This document shows, piece by piece, positions 23,254-34,681 of a stretch of DNA of 64,000 bases. The notes beneath the pieces were generated by a model, which saw only the letters and a program-made list of their open reading frames with translations, had not been told where the DNA came from and searched no databases. Within the stretch, counting starts at the first letter, position 1. The number at the start of each line of letters is the position of its first letter. Made by a program: the position numbers and the translations under genes. This stretch comes from Fragilaria crotonensis (lineage: Eukaryota; Bacillariophyta; Fragilariophyceae; Fragilariales; Fragilariaceae), in the NCBI GenBank assembly GCA_022925895.1, contig JAKSYS010000298.1:1-64000 (forward strand). The letters are read 5' to 3'.

Positions 23254-24376
23254 TTACGACTTGCTTTCCATAAAATCGTACAATGTTTTAACGTAATGAG
23301 TCACCTGCTCCACATTGTTGGACTTCAGCATTCGTAATTCTGGGTTTGCCAAAGTCTGTGTTTCACTTCCGAACAATTGATCCGTGGAAAAATCGAAGAA
23401 ATACGCTCGATGATCTGTTGGGAACCTGGAGTTGAATGATTCATATCCGCACTTTGTCATGGAAGATGCAACGTGTTGTGTTGCGAGTCCATAATCCAGC
23501 CTTGATCGACCTCTCGAGTAGGTTGCCGGAGATGACTGAGTATGCCGAACTTTCATCAGGTCTATCAGATTCAGATCCGCAGCCATCTTGCTCATTCCAT
23601 CTATTTCTGATCCAAGTGATTCATTGAAGTCACCGACTAACAGTATCTCGTGTCTTTCTGTGAGACATTCCTGTATGAAGAGCCGCAAATCCCGTTTGAA
23701 AGCTTTCCTCGGCTCAGTGCATCCATCGTTAGACTGTAATAGTAAACTCTTCTGCTGCGATGCGGCAGTACTGGTTCCCGCCCTCGGATTGTTGGTAACT
23801 ACTTGATATGCAGATATAATTGTAATCCGAACATTGTCTCGCCCACGATATGTCTGACTCACCCACCTCCCCCATTTATCGTTGGTAGTACCGATGATTC
23901 GTCCGGTGATACTGTTGATTGCCGTAATCATTGTCCCCCCGGGTTTGAACATGTTGTCGAATGGTATCGGTGACGTCCCCATTGCAATGCGTGTCCTTGA
24001 CCAATGCTGCCGTAGGGTATCATACAAGATGCTACGAACTTGAGTTTGAGTTACATCCAAATTGTGCTCTTGACAACAGACGATATCAGCCTGCGTTTCT
24101 TTTGCCACCTTACAAAACTCATCAAATTGACCTCCTCTTCTATCGAGAGTGAACCCGTTGACGTTCAGAGCATAAACTCTGGTTGTCGTACCGTCTTTGT
24201 CTGCTAATTGATCTCCCAGGAGTAGTTCGAGCGGCGGTTTCGTTCGGTGAGTACGATAGAACGATTTGCTCCCACACCTTGTTCGTTACGAACCGAACGG
24301 CTTGTAAACAGGTTATTCCATTCAGCTTGAGCGGTATGTAATCGTAGTAAATTCGGGTCTTCTGTTTGTTGTTCAT
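23254..24376 (-). pseudogene. LINE A ORF2 N-terminal part: AP-type endonuclease
   Basis: The exonuclease-endonuclease-phosphatase fold is shown by LDRRGGQFDEFC, then CCQEHNLD (metal-binding Glu), VGDFNESLG (Asp/Asn), SRLDYGL and TDHRAYFFDF (catalytic Asp-His). It nicks the target DNA for target-primed reverse transcription. The start of the ORF, about 24376 (MNNKQK), is out of frame with the domain, which is readable from about 24170; at least one frameshift lies between. ORF1 ends ten bases upstream at 24386. Confidence 0.85.
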
Positions 24377-24385
24377 TTGGATTGC

Positions 24386-26451
24386 CTAGCGATGATCTCC
24401 TCGCCGATATGGGTTCTCAATCTGAGAACCCGGTGCTGCCAAATCTCTTCCTCTAATCATGATAACGATCTTGGTTGACCTTCCCGCCACTGGCGATGGA
24501 AGAGTCCTGTGCGCCCCTGGAGTTAGGCTGTCATCTGATAGATCCATTTCTGCATGGTCTATATGAGATGGAGACTGCTGTGCGCGGTCGATGTCCTTTT
24601 GAATGATTAATTGTTTACTGGGTGGTTGTTTCCTATCCATGTTCCTTCCGGGGAATTCCTGCGTACCTTGTGTGTCGTTGCTGCTTTCATATGACGTATT
24701 CATCTCGTCAGGCGGACGCTTGTCATTTGTCGTGTGTGCCATCGTCATCATGGAGGCCACCATATCCGTAAGTGCTTGAAACTTCCGATCTTGGTTTTGG
24801 ATGAGGGTGATAACCTGATCAATTGTCGTTGTTTCTGGAGATGATTGTAGGTGGAGTTGTTGCTGTTGTTGTTGTGTTATGGCCTGGAGCTGTTCGGATA
24901 AACTTCGTGCCATTTCTTCTTTGAAGAACGTCACAAGTTCTGCCCGTTGCGTTTCAAAACTTGCGGTGAGTTCTGACATCTGCGTACGTAATTCTTCCAC
25001 TTCAGCTCGACTCGATGCAAGATCTGATATAAGATCAGATGTGCTCTGGGACTGAATCGAAGTTGATACTTGGTGGTTTGTATTTGTGATGCCGTTATTG
25101 CCCCGGACTCGATCTGCCCATGTTCCAATCTCTGTAGCTTGAACGCTCGAAGGGAGACCTTGTTGATTCCGTTGCTGGGTGGCCTGGTCTGGATGAATAG
25201 GCAAGTCGCGGAATGCCGGAATTGAGCCCTCGTATGAGAACGCCGTTGCAATACTTTTGGCCGTGTAAGTGTCTTCGCCACTAGAATATCCGTCTTCTTC
25301 AAGGATTGCTACCCTTGGTTCTCCTAAATATTGGTCGTCTCGAGGGTGAACCTCCGCGGAAACATGTTCTTTGTACCACAAGGGTAGATTCTTTCTCAAT
25401 TCACGACGAATATTTTGAAACTTGACTTTGTGAACAAGGACCCGGTAATTCCCCGTAACCTCGACTGTCTTGGATGGCATCACATCGATAACTCCGTCGA
25501 TAGCCTTGATATGGTCTTCCAAATAAAACATAGCATCCGGTCCAATATTCTGCATGATGACTACATAATGAGAAGCTAAGATCCGCGATTGTTGTCGTAT
25601 AGTTCTTGCGTACGCTTCTGGATGTTTACTCCTCAACTGAAATGGGACATATGTTGCTGTATCTTGATACGTGGTCTTAAGAATCTGCATCATGTTCAAA
25701 CTATTTGCCTTCTCAGTCTCAATCGCGTATGCCTTTGTTACTGCATAAAACTGGTCATTTCGAATTTGTGGAGTGCTAAAAACAAGTCGGAACGCTGGGA
25801 TCTTGGTACGAGGGAACTTCTGATGAATATCGTTGTTGATTTTCATAGTGGCTTGATCCACGTCGTAATACTGCGGATCGAGGCCCACCATAAATCCGAG
25901 ATGAGTCGTATTCCAAATTTGTTCCGACCACCGATGTTCATGTACATAACACGAGTTTTCGACCAATAACTGCCTGATTTTGGGAATTGCTTTGATTTCT
26001 CTCAAGGGAATACTTGTTTGAATTCTATGGAGGATGAATTGGGCTTTACCCTTCGCGGTAGAATTAAATCGAACGTTGTCGTGTTGATGGATTGAATCAC
26101 TTGGTGTTGGTTGATGAATGTTGAAATGTTGCTGATGCTGAAGAGTTGTCCATCTGAGAAGATTTACCGTTGGAAGAACACGATTGTGATTATCGATGAT
26201 TCGAACCTGATCACCGAAGGTTTCCTGTACGGCGGTAATCCAATGAAGGTGAACATGACCGGGGGCAATGTTATCTTCAGTACGATTATTGGGTGCAAAG
26301 CGAAAACGGAGGTTTTCTCAACACGGTGACAGTCTTTACCACGTGCGTTTCTATCATCGGTTGGCGTCACATCGGATAACTCGTCAGAGAAAGTTGGTTT
26401 GGAACCAGATGCACCACCATCGTCATAATCTCGACTTGAAGCCGTCGTCAT
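24386..26451 (-). pseudogene. LINE A ORF1 protein (one frameshift near its start)
   Basis: The ATG at 26451 (CACCATGACGACGG) opens about 45 codons; a frameshift near 26310 then leads into a frame open to 24386. The protein resembles LINE B ORF1 throughout: RFRFAPNN, HLHWITAVQETFGD, HRWSEQIW, QLRSKHPEAY and DAMFYLEDHIKA. A coiled coil follows at SSRAEVEELRTQM with a Gln-run (QQQQQQ), and a polar tail. LINE ORF1 proteins usually bind the element RNA. No zinc knuckle or RRM is recognisable, so the fold is not assigned. Confidence 0.85.
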
Positions 26452-26536
26452 GGTGATGGTGCTACACGTAGATATCGTACCACAGATTCACGTAGAAAAT
26501 TAGTAAGGCTTACTCAATTTCCAAAAGTGAAAATTC

Positions 26537-27156
26537 TAGGGGGATATCAGATATCAGATATCATATGCGTCGGCCTGCCGAACGAAAATGCCCATTGGAT
26601 GTTGGGTTTGTTAGGCGATCAGACGTGGACAGTGTGTGTGTGTGGACTGTGGACATGCAAACTCTGCTAGATGCCATTATTCACCGTACGATGATTTGAA
26701 GGGTATCACATATGGAGCTCTCCCGTACTCATGTACCAGTACGATTCAATTATGTTCCGGATCATTTTTGTGAAATCAATCTGTCCTTTTGCCATTCTTT
26801 CTTGCACTCGCACAAAGCTCTCTGTTATATATGTGTTATGTGTATTCCTATAATTGTGCACTGTTCATTAAGATTTAAAACATTGAGAATTACGAGGTTG
26901 TGAGTACAGCACTTGTTTGAGAACGCAAACAGTGGCGATTCTTGACCTCCTCATTGTTGTATAAACGTTTCGTCTCGCGTGCACACGGACGACTCGAGAA
27001 TACGAGTGGTTCATTGTGTTGCATACCATCCCGTAGTAGTGCTACCGGTCGTCTGACGGAGTTGATCTGATTCGTCGGTCTTGGAGACCTATCGCATGAA
27101 CGCTTCAACTCACGTGCTCTCTCTTTTATTCCAGTAATATATAAATATTGTTTCCG
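26537..27156. other. Intergenic stretch with two microsatellites
   Basis: It starts with three copies of the 7-base word ATATCAG and contains a short GT run near 26630. A TATA-like AATATATAAATA at 27136-27147 stands just before the ATG at 27157. Nothing else is recognised. Confidence 0.45.
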
Positions 27157-27519
27157 ATGGAGAATCGCAACAGTGCCGACGACGTTGATGACGTTGCGAA
27201 GGATTCTTCAGGTGCTGGAATCCAAGAGCATGACTTTGCTGAAGAATTCTCATCTGATTTGCCAAGTACGGCCATGCCGTCGTCGGCACCTTCTGGTTCC
27301 TCTCCTTACGCTTCATTATCGTCGCCGTCCACAGCAAACTTTCATTTTACTGTGGGAATCGTCAGACACACGTCAACTGCTTTAACTCGTCACGTGTCAT
27401 GTGACCCTCTTTGTCGGTACAATTCAAGTATGACATACACTCGTACAAGTACAGGTAGTATTGTACAAAGATTCGATGCACATCCACAATCCACAGAGTG
27501 TTGTATTCATACGACGTGA
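27157..27519 (+). CDS. Short acidic open frame, possible first exon of unknown gene
   Basis: An ATG at 27157 opens about 120 codons. The first 60 are acidic and Ser/Pro-rich (MENRNSADDVDDVAKDSS), as in the start of a normal protein; the rest runs into GTAC-rich sequence and looks non-coding. A TATA-like element lies just upstream. No domain is recognised and no downstream exon was found, because a hAT element starts at 27927. Confidence 0.25.
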   Translation: MENRNSADDVDDVAKDSSGAGIQEHDFAEEFSSDLPSTAMPSSAPSGSSPYASLSSPSTANFHFTVGIVRHTSTALTRHVSCDPLCRYNSSMTYTRTSTGSIVQRFDAHPQSTECCIHTT

Positions 27520-27918
27520 AGCAGCATTTTGATCCACGGCCTGGTACTTGTACCAGGTACTGGAGGACTTGTAACTTGTACAGTAGGAGTACAAGTACCT
27601 GGTACCCGCCTTTTATTCACCACCCAACGCACAATAGTACAAGGACTCGTTAACTCAGAGTACAACCAGGGTTGTACTCGGATACTGGACCTTCCACGTT
27701 CTCGAGGATTACAGTACACCAGTACTACATACTTGTACCGTAGCAACGTGAATGGAGTAGTACTCCAGTACAAGTCCAACTACTCGAGTACTCGAGTATG
27801 CGTTAGCGGTAGCATGTTGTACGATACTAGAGTTGAGCTTTCGTACAAAATAAATGTCAAGTACGAGTATAGTCGTATGTATCAGTAGTACAGTACTGCG
27901 TTGTACAGTACGACGACG
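27520..27918. other. GTAC-rich tract
   Basis: Dense in GTAC words (GGTACTTGTACCAGGTACTGG near 27541 and similar), like 15520-16450. No gene supported. Confidence 0.6.
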
Positions 27919-27926
27919 TCCGCAAC
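27919..27926. repeat. 8-base target duplication, left copy
   Basis: TCCGCAAC here and at 29161-29168 flank the hAT-like element. Confidence 0.85.
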
Positions 27927-29160
27927 CAGGGTGTGTTAGTAACTAGCATTTTCAATATATCTATAGATATGATATATCAAGACAACGCTAGTTAGTAACT
28001 AGTCAACTTTAGTAAGATAACCTACTAAACTAAAGGCCCGCCGCAGGTGCAAATTTTTTGTGCTTGAATAGAGGGTAATAAACATGGATTTTACTGTTAT
28101 ATTGCTGTTTCATTTGCAATTACAGCTGAACTTCACAATATCTTGGTTCATTGAAGAGTCAGAAGGTGTGCATGTACAACTAGTGCAAATCTAGTTTGTG
28201 GTCAAGTTTGTTTAGCATCCCTGCTTTGCAGTTAGGTTTGGAGGCTTTCTATTCATCTGGCAATACTGAAAATGATGCCAGCATCTCAAGTCTCTCAAGG
28301 TAGGCAAAAATGAGTGGTTACATGTGCTGTTTACACATGCCATTCATTGAACAGTAACCCCTTACACAGCTTCAGTAAGCCGACATAGAAAATGTCATTA
28401 GTCCGTGCAGGAGGGATGGCACCAATTGTCAAGGTGTACTGCAATTGGTGGCATGCATACAAGCATCGAATTAAGGCCACTGAGGAAGAATCCATGGTAA
28501 TGCTTCACTCATTAAACCACCATGAAATGCATTGGAAGCACATTGTCAGCATCATGGCTGGCTCTCTACCATTGCATTTCTTGCAGGAGGCTTAACACCA
28601 TTCATCATACAATCAAACATGCCTACCGTTGACTTTTGAGCAAGCAATCCACACTCCCTGCCCCACTTTTGTAGATGCAGGATTCCAACTTAGAAACAAC
28701 ATCTGAGCGCTGGCTTAGAGATGCAAAGAATGGTGTTATAGGGCATGATCATATGTCTCAATTGGAATGACACTCTCTAGTCATTTTTTTATGCATACTG
28801 CCCATTGATGTTTGTGTAATTTAATGAACAATACCCTCCCCACTATTAGTTCTGATGCAGGATATACTTAAACTATTTGGTTTTGCACATTTTCATCTTC
28901 ACCGTCCAATCTGTTGATTGTAAATATACAATGGACATGGATGAAATGAAGGTGTTCACCTGTCACATCGTCACATCTCATGTCATAACATGTTTGTACT
29001 AGTACTGGTAGTAGTACAAAACACAACAGTAAAATAGTAGGTTTGTTAGTAAGTTGAACTTACTAAGGATAAGGTGCGTTAGTTATCCAAGTAAAGTTAG
29101 CTTTAGTAGGCTACTTTAGTAGTCAAACCTACTGGCGGACTTACTGACTAACACACCCTG
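27927..29160. mobile_element. Non-autonomous hAT-like DNA transposon (1234 bases)
   Basis: The ends are a perfect 14-base terminal inverted repeat, CAGGGTGTGTTAGT, and both sides carry the 8-base direct repeat TCCGCAAC. An 8-base target duplication and a terminus beginning CAGGG are typical of the hAT superfamily. Subterminal copies of AGTAGG/CTTTAGTA occur inside both ends (for example CTTTAGTAAGATAACC near 28010 and CTTTAGTAGGCTAC near 29101). The longest internal frame is 67 codons and does not look like a transposase, so the element depends on an autonomous relative. The perfect target duplication suggests a recent insertion. Confidence 0.85.
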
Positions 29161-29168
29161 TCCGCAAC
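29161..29168. repeat. 8-base target duplication, right copy
   Basis: TCCGCAAC, identical to 27919-27926. Confidence 0.85.
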
Positions 29169-29532
29169 ACCGCGCACACCCCAAACCGAACCCAGGAAAG
29201 AGGATTTTTTGGAATTCGAAATTAGAAGGACGAGTATGTATAGTGCAAATCCTCCAGAAATATTCTCTCTACTAGACTACCGGTAGTAGAGGTTCCAGCG
29301 TAAATCGAGAGAGGCTTTTAAAAGCGGGGAGAATTATTTTCATACATGTTTTTCACATAAATGCACGCGTGTGCATGCAATAGCACGGTTTACCCCACCT
29401 CCCAGGAAGGTCCGGCCCAAGCACGTTTCGCGATTAACAAGATGTACCTTAAGGATGTGCGCGCCAGCCAATGACCGGCCGGCGTGATGAGAGCTTGTTA
29501 GGATCTTTGTCGCATCATTCGAGCTGGCAAGG
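29169..29532. other. Intergenic stretch, nothing recognised
   Basis: No gene or clear repeat. It leads into the GTCAGCAAATGTCAGCA repeat. Confidence 0.45.
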
Positions 29533-29806
29533 TTCAGCAAATGTCAGCAGATTTCTTTTTCGTCAGCAAATGTCAGCAGATTTGCTTTTCGTCAGCAAAT
29601 GTCAGCAAACTTGATTCTCGTCAGCAAACGTCAGAAGATGTCAGCATCACCGTAGCTTTTGTACTGGAAAAAACTCGTTTTCGTCATCATATGTCAGAAA
29701 ATGTCAGCAGATTCGAATTTCGTCAGCAGACGTCAGCAAATTCGTTTTTTGTCAGCGGATGTCAGCAGATCTGTCTTTTCGTCAGCAAGTGTCAGCAAAA
29801 CGACGA
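29533..29806. repeat. Degenerate tandem repeat built on GTCAGCAAATGTCAGCAGATT
   Basis: About eight to nine imperfect units of 28-35 bases, each with a double GTCAGC word followed by a T-rich spacer (TTTCTTTTTC, TTTGCTTTTC). The open frame across it (Ser/Gln/Phe-rich) follows from the repeat and is not a gene. Confidence 0.75.
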
Positions 29807-29977
29807 TGACGCTGGCATAACCAGTTTAGCACCAGCCAGACACAGAACGGAAATGATTTTCGCCTCCGGCCAGCGTGAATTCGACATTGATTCACGAGAC
29901 TAAGCGTGTATTGCCGGACCTTCCAGCAGAAAACACTCATAGCGGTGTGGTACACGTATGCATACGTTTATCAAGTA

Positions 29978-30485
29978 CTACAGTATGTCAAACACAGAAC
30001 ATACAGCTTCACAAGCGACATGTCGTGTCACCAGGGACATCCGGAATTTCCACTTCATCTCGTTTTGGCCTACTTTTTAAACCGTTATTTCTCATATATA
30101 TTTTTAAGCACTACTATCATACATGTGCCACGCTAACCGATTTGCACCGGCACGCTCTCAGGGTGCTATTAGTCATGCCGTTTCTGTGTCACCTTCTCTG
30201 GGAGAAGTTGTTTCACAAAATCATCTCAAAAAAAATATATTTGACGTACTTCCTTCTCATTCGTAAGGAAAAATAAGGAGATTTAAGCAGTTTCTCGAAT
30301 CTCCTTATATTTCCTTATATCGCCATAACGACAAAGCACTTATTTGTCATAGTAAAATAAGATGTTTTTCAAGAAGGTTTATATGTAACGCACTTCACAA
30401 CAATGTAGTAACGGTGTTTTGATGTTCCCATATTACAGTACAGTACAACGAAGGAAAAAAGGAGATTTAAGCAGATTCTCAAATT
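29978..30485. repeat. Long direct repeat flanking LINE B, left copy (508 bases)
   Basis: It runs from CTACAGTATGTC to ATTCTCAAATT and recurs at 36805-37321. By eye the copies differ only by one A in an A-run and by a 10-base unit (TTATATTTCC) present once more in the right copy. LINE B lies exactly between them. Confidence 0.95.
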
Positions 30486-30609
30486 ATGTCCCGTTTCATG
30501 AAACTTGTTGGGTTGGACGAGTCTGCATCTTCTATAACCACTTTGTGTTCTGATGAATAACTTCCGTTGGTATCGATAGGCGAAATTCGAGATTCTGCGC
30601 TTTGAGAGA

Positions 30610-33408
30610 TCATGAAGCCAATCGCCCAGCGGTTGCCTTAATGTCCCCGTCTTCCATGCTCCAAAGGCGGTTTGCTTTCCGCCATAGTCTCCATTCTGCT
30701 TCCGCAGGTTTTTCCTGGTTCACTGGCATCCACTGAGATTTCGAGCTGAGGATGGAGATGATACCATGCAGCTTTCCATTATCCAGGCTTCTTCCACTAG
30801 TGACTGTCAAGTCTGACAATGTGACGGCGTTCAAGTATAAACGACAATAATTTAAGCGAATCACCTCTCTATCAGTGAATTGGCGCGACTGTACAATCCA
30901 CTCCATAATGTACCCGTCGTGTTCCCGCTCGAGCGGAGGAAGACCTGTTATGTCGACGTGGAGAGCTGCATTGATTGATGACAAATACTCGCGCAACGAT
31001 GCCAGCCATTTAGATTCGAGGTGTGGGATGCGGACTGATGGTGTCTCGAGTATCGGAGTCGCCAGGCCCGAGGTATATTGTGCCCATGCAACAACATTCT
31101 TTAACAGCTGACCCGCCACTGTTTTCTGTCGCCAGTGTCGCAAGAACAAGGTCAATTGACCTAACCCTTGTTGATCGAATAGATGACGAAAATTTGCTCC
31201 GCCATATTGTAGCGGACCATACAAGATCTCCTTCTTGGTGTTCCGATTATACCCGCATTTAGACACGATTCGTGACATCGCTTTCTGTTGGACCTTCGAC
31301 AGTTGCTGCTTCGTAAAATGACAGTTTGCTAATGGATATCCGACACTTGGCAGGTAACAGGCGTAGTAGTACGTCCAAGCTTCCGTTTGAGTCAAGCTGC
31401 ATGAATCGAGAAACTTGGTTGCGTCGTTACTCTTGGCCAATAACTCTTCGCGTTGCCGTCTTTGTGTCCCAGCTGGTTCTTTAAAATGCCCGAGCGTTTT
31501 ATGGGATGTATACGGTGACAGGTATTCGAGTTTACTTTCTATTCCAGATGTTGGATCTGTCACGGAAATGTTTGCGAACCGATCTTTGTCCGTCTGAAGT
31601 ACTGGCGCGCCTTGTGATGTAAATGCCCACGTCGCAACATGTACTGAACACTTCGAGAGCTCGAGTGCTCCTCCGGATACGCCTAAAAGGTTGGCCCAAA
31701 CCTGAGCGTTATGTTGAAGGGAATGTTGTATCTTCTGAAGAGTTACGGAAGAGTGTGCATCGATGTCCATGAATGCATTTGTTTGCCCGTTTGAGTCATC
31801 TACGAATCCGACCATTCCGAGATCGACTTGCCCCGTTTTGTTTGGTGAGCAATAAGTAGCCGGGTGAGCCAACGTGTCGTAGCATTGATACAGTAAACTC
31901 GAGATGAAGCACCAGATTGCAGGGGAGTTAGCGCTGCCTTGACCTGTTCCAAAGATTGGATTTTCCTCGCAGTGTTTGTAGCCGTCTGGTGCCACTCCCA
32001 TCTCTGTTCGTATGTGATACGAGGCCTGTTCGAGTGTGCGTGCATTGCTCGCGGTGACTTCCTTTGGTACTCCGAAACGTCTGCTCGCCAGCATGGCTAG
32101 ATTAGGTATTATCCTGTCATAACATGCTGTAGCATCATAATTTGTTTGAGCTACCGTTTTCCGTGTCAATCGTGACAATTCGAACTGCAATTCCTCAATA
32201 AAGACGGGATCGACAGCGTTTCGCTTTGGTCGTGATCCGAATTGACCGTTGTGCAACAGCTGCAATGTCTCTGCTCTATACAATGCTGCCCGCCACTTCA
32301 CGCCCATTGCCAAATTGTAATCTGCTTCGTACAAGTGAATCACCCGCGTCCGATGAATCTTAATGACACCCGGATCTTTGAATAATATAGTATTAGCCAC
32401 TTTCTTCCACCGATTATACGAATATCCGCGTGCCAGTGCGTAGTTCACTAAGACAAGATGAAGGTCGAGCATCTCTCGTTGCATATGATTCAGCCGATCC
32501 CGATTCTGCCGATGTTCATCGTCCTCGTCTTCTGGAATGTTTGAGTATCTATGGCGTGATATAAGAGCTTTGTAATGTCCGAGGTGGAGTCCAGATGGTG
32601 ACGTTGACGTAGACTCTCTCCATGCGCTTAACTTTCCACAAAATTCTTTTTCACTAAGCGTAGCCTCGACTTGCAGTTGCTCGATCTCAGCTGTTCGTTG
32701 GAGGTGTTGCAGTAACAATAGGACGTTTGGGTCGTTGCCGTTGTATTGGTATTCTCCCTGGAGAACTTCCTCTGCTGTATCACTTTGCGCATCATATCCC
32801 AGTTGTGTGCTCAGCGGTGGCACTGTGAACGGAGAACCTGCTGCCTGTCCGAAATGACGTCTATTACGCTCTCTCAGGTGGAAGACAACATCCTCAGGTA
32901 CATCAATCTGAACCCAGTCTGTACACGTTCTGGGGTCTGCGGTCGGTGACGATGGGATCTCGATGCACGTCACTCCAGATTTCTGTCTAACCAATCGGAG
33001 GGATGTTAATTTTTGAAAGAGTTGTTTGATAGCTTCTGATTTCTGTAAATTCCGAAGTCGTGTAGCGTGTTCGAGGTCCTTTGGTTTCCCTGAGTTCGTG
33101 AGCGCTGCGATCTTCTGCTGCCTTTCCTGTTCTCTGCGTTGGAAGCTCTGTGAGACAATCTCTTTGATTTCCTTTTTAGTGGTGCGGAGGAGCGTTGAAC
33201 ATTCGTTGCGCGATATTGGTAGTGCCTCGGTGCTGCCAATAGCGGACCATTCTTTTTGGACTGTCTCGTTATTATCGATCCCAGTTCTGATCATCGATAG
33301 TTGCTTTTGTAGGACTTGCGCTTTCTTTCGTGCGACAGCAAGGGCCCTTGACCATTGTGGTTCTCCAAAACGAGTTATCTTCTGTTCTGCTGCCAAACTT
33401 GCGTCCAA
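30610..33408 (-). pseudogene. LINE B ORF2 part: reverse transcriptase
   Basis: An open frame of about 932 codons with NYDATACYDRIIP (motif A), GTGQGSANSPAIWCF (motif B), FVDDSNGQTNAF (motif C) and GGALELSKCSVHV (motif D), then the thumb-like region with YGGANFRHLFDQQG. It is in register with the endonuclease of LINE C across the joint LDKDV...AAEQKI, so a frameshift near 33410 splits one original ORF. The frame closes at 30610 shortly before the 3' truncation, and RNase H is absent. Confidence 0.9.
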
Positions 33409-34681
33409 TAGCTACATCTTTATCTAACCGCTCAGCGTATTGGTGGCGGTTACCTGGCAGAGACAACCGATGGGCCCGTTCGAATACATTATGCTGACAG
33501 AGATATTCGTACTTCTTCTCAATATATTCCGTGACTTGGTGGACGTTCGTTGCTTGGAGCACTCTGGGTTCGTACTTCGCCAGAGGTTGGATCTGTATTC
33601 CGAATAATGCCGTGATGGACAGATCAATAAAGTACGGTCGATGGTCGGTAGGAAAGTGTGAATTGAATGGTTCGTAGCCAGCATATCGGACGGAAGCGGC
33701 TACAGCTTCTGTGGCTAGTGCGTAATCCAGACATCGGTGGCCTCGTGCGTAGGTATTGGGAAGTTGTATCCCAGGGTGGCGACGAGTCATGATATCTACC
33801 AAATTGCAGTCGTCGATCACCTTCATCATTCCATCTGGATCTTGACCAATACATTCATTGAAATCGCCTGTCAGGAGGATCTCTTGTCCTAAAGACTTGC
33901 ATTGTTTGATGTATGCTGTTAGATCCCGTCTGAATGCTGCCCGTGGAGCCTTTAACTTGTCGTTGGTGTGGAGTAGCAAGCTGTATTGTTGTGCAGCTGC
34001 TGTTGTGGTGCCTCGTGCTGGATTGTCTGTGACAACCTGATAAGCCGAGATAACCGTTAAAGCATTTCCGTCTCTTCCTCTAAAAGTTTGGCTTGTCCAG
34101 CGTCCCCATTTCTCCTGGAAGCGCTCGCTCATCCGGCTTGTAATATCTCCTACCGACATTATGAATGTTCCTCCCGGTTTGTAGAGATTCTCGAATTTCA
34201 GCGGTGTCGAGGCAAAAGTGGTTCGGTTTCTCTTCCAGTGTTGCTGAGTTGTGTTGTGAATTATACTACGAACTGCTGATTTTGTTGTATCCAAGTTGTG
34301 CTCCTGGCCGCATGCAATATCTACCTGTGCCGCTTTCAATACTCTACAGTAATTGTCGTATTGGCCTCCTCTTCTGTCCAATGTAAAGCCATTCACGTTT
34401 GCTGCCAGAATCCGTATGGTATCTTCCGCTTTCTCTTTGAGCTCGTCTCCCCAATAAACGTTGGATCGCCTGTTTATAGTAGTGAGCACAATCTCTCTGT
34501 TGACTGAAGGTACTCCCGGTGTCGCATTTGGATTTAATACTTTTTTCCATTCCGCTTGAGCAATCTCGAGACGTTGCAGTGCCGTTAATCTCGATGTGTT
34601 TTGGATTTCTTGTTGTGTTGCTTGTGCTGTGTTGCCGATAGAACCGTCGCGAGTATTCGTAAGAACATTACTTCTGATCAT
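33272..34681 (-). pseudogene. LINE B ORF2 N-terminal part: AP-type endonuclease
   Basis: The ATG at 34681 overlaps the end of ORF1 by 14 bases in a shifted frame (ATGATCAGAAGTAA), suggesting coupled translation. The domain shows VNGFTLDRRGG, CGQEHNLD, TGDFNECIG, HRCLDYALA and TDHRPYFIDLS, all expected for the endonuclease fold with intact metal and catalytic residues. The last 45 codons are out of frame after a frameshift near 33410. Confidence 0.9.

Larger units (their letters stand above)
18298..26536 (-). mobile_element. LINE A: near-complete non-LTR retrotransposon
   Basis: Read on the minus strand it has a 5' untranslated region starting near 26536 (TAGAATTTTCAC, shared with LINE B), ORF1 (26451-24386), then endonuclease, reverse transcriptase and RNase H (about 24376-18435), a 3' untranslated region with AATAAA at 18327-18322 and a terminal run of 11 T (18308-18298). 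About five frameshifts interrupt the two coding units. The apurinic-type endonuclease and the non-LTR reverse transcriptase make it a LINE. The YVDD-like box is FVDDSNGQ; possibly the lineage known from diatoms under the name Ambal, but I cannot confirm that. No target duplication was found. Confidence 0.85.

Noticed and set aside
28392-28595. 67-codon frame inside the hAT-like element as a transposase relic
   Set aside because: No hAT dimerisation or catalytic motif can be seen; too short.
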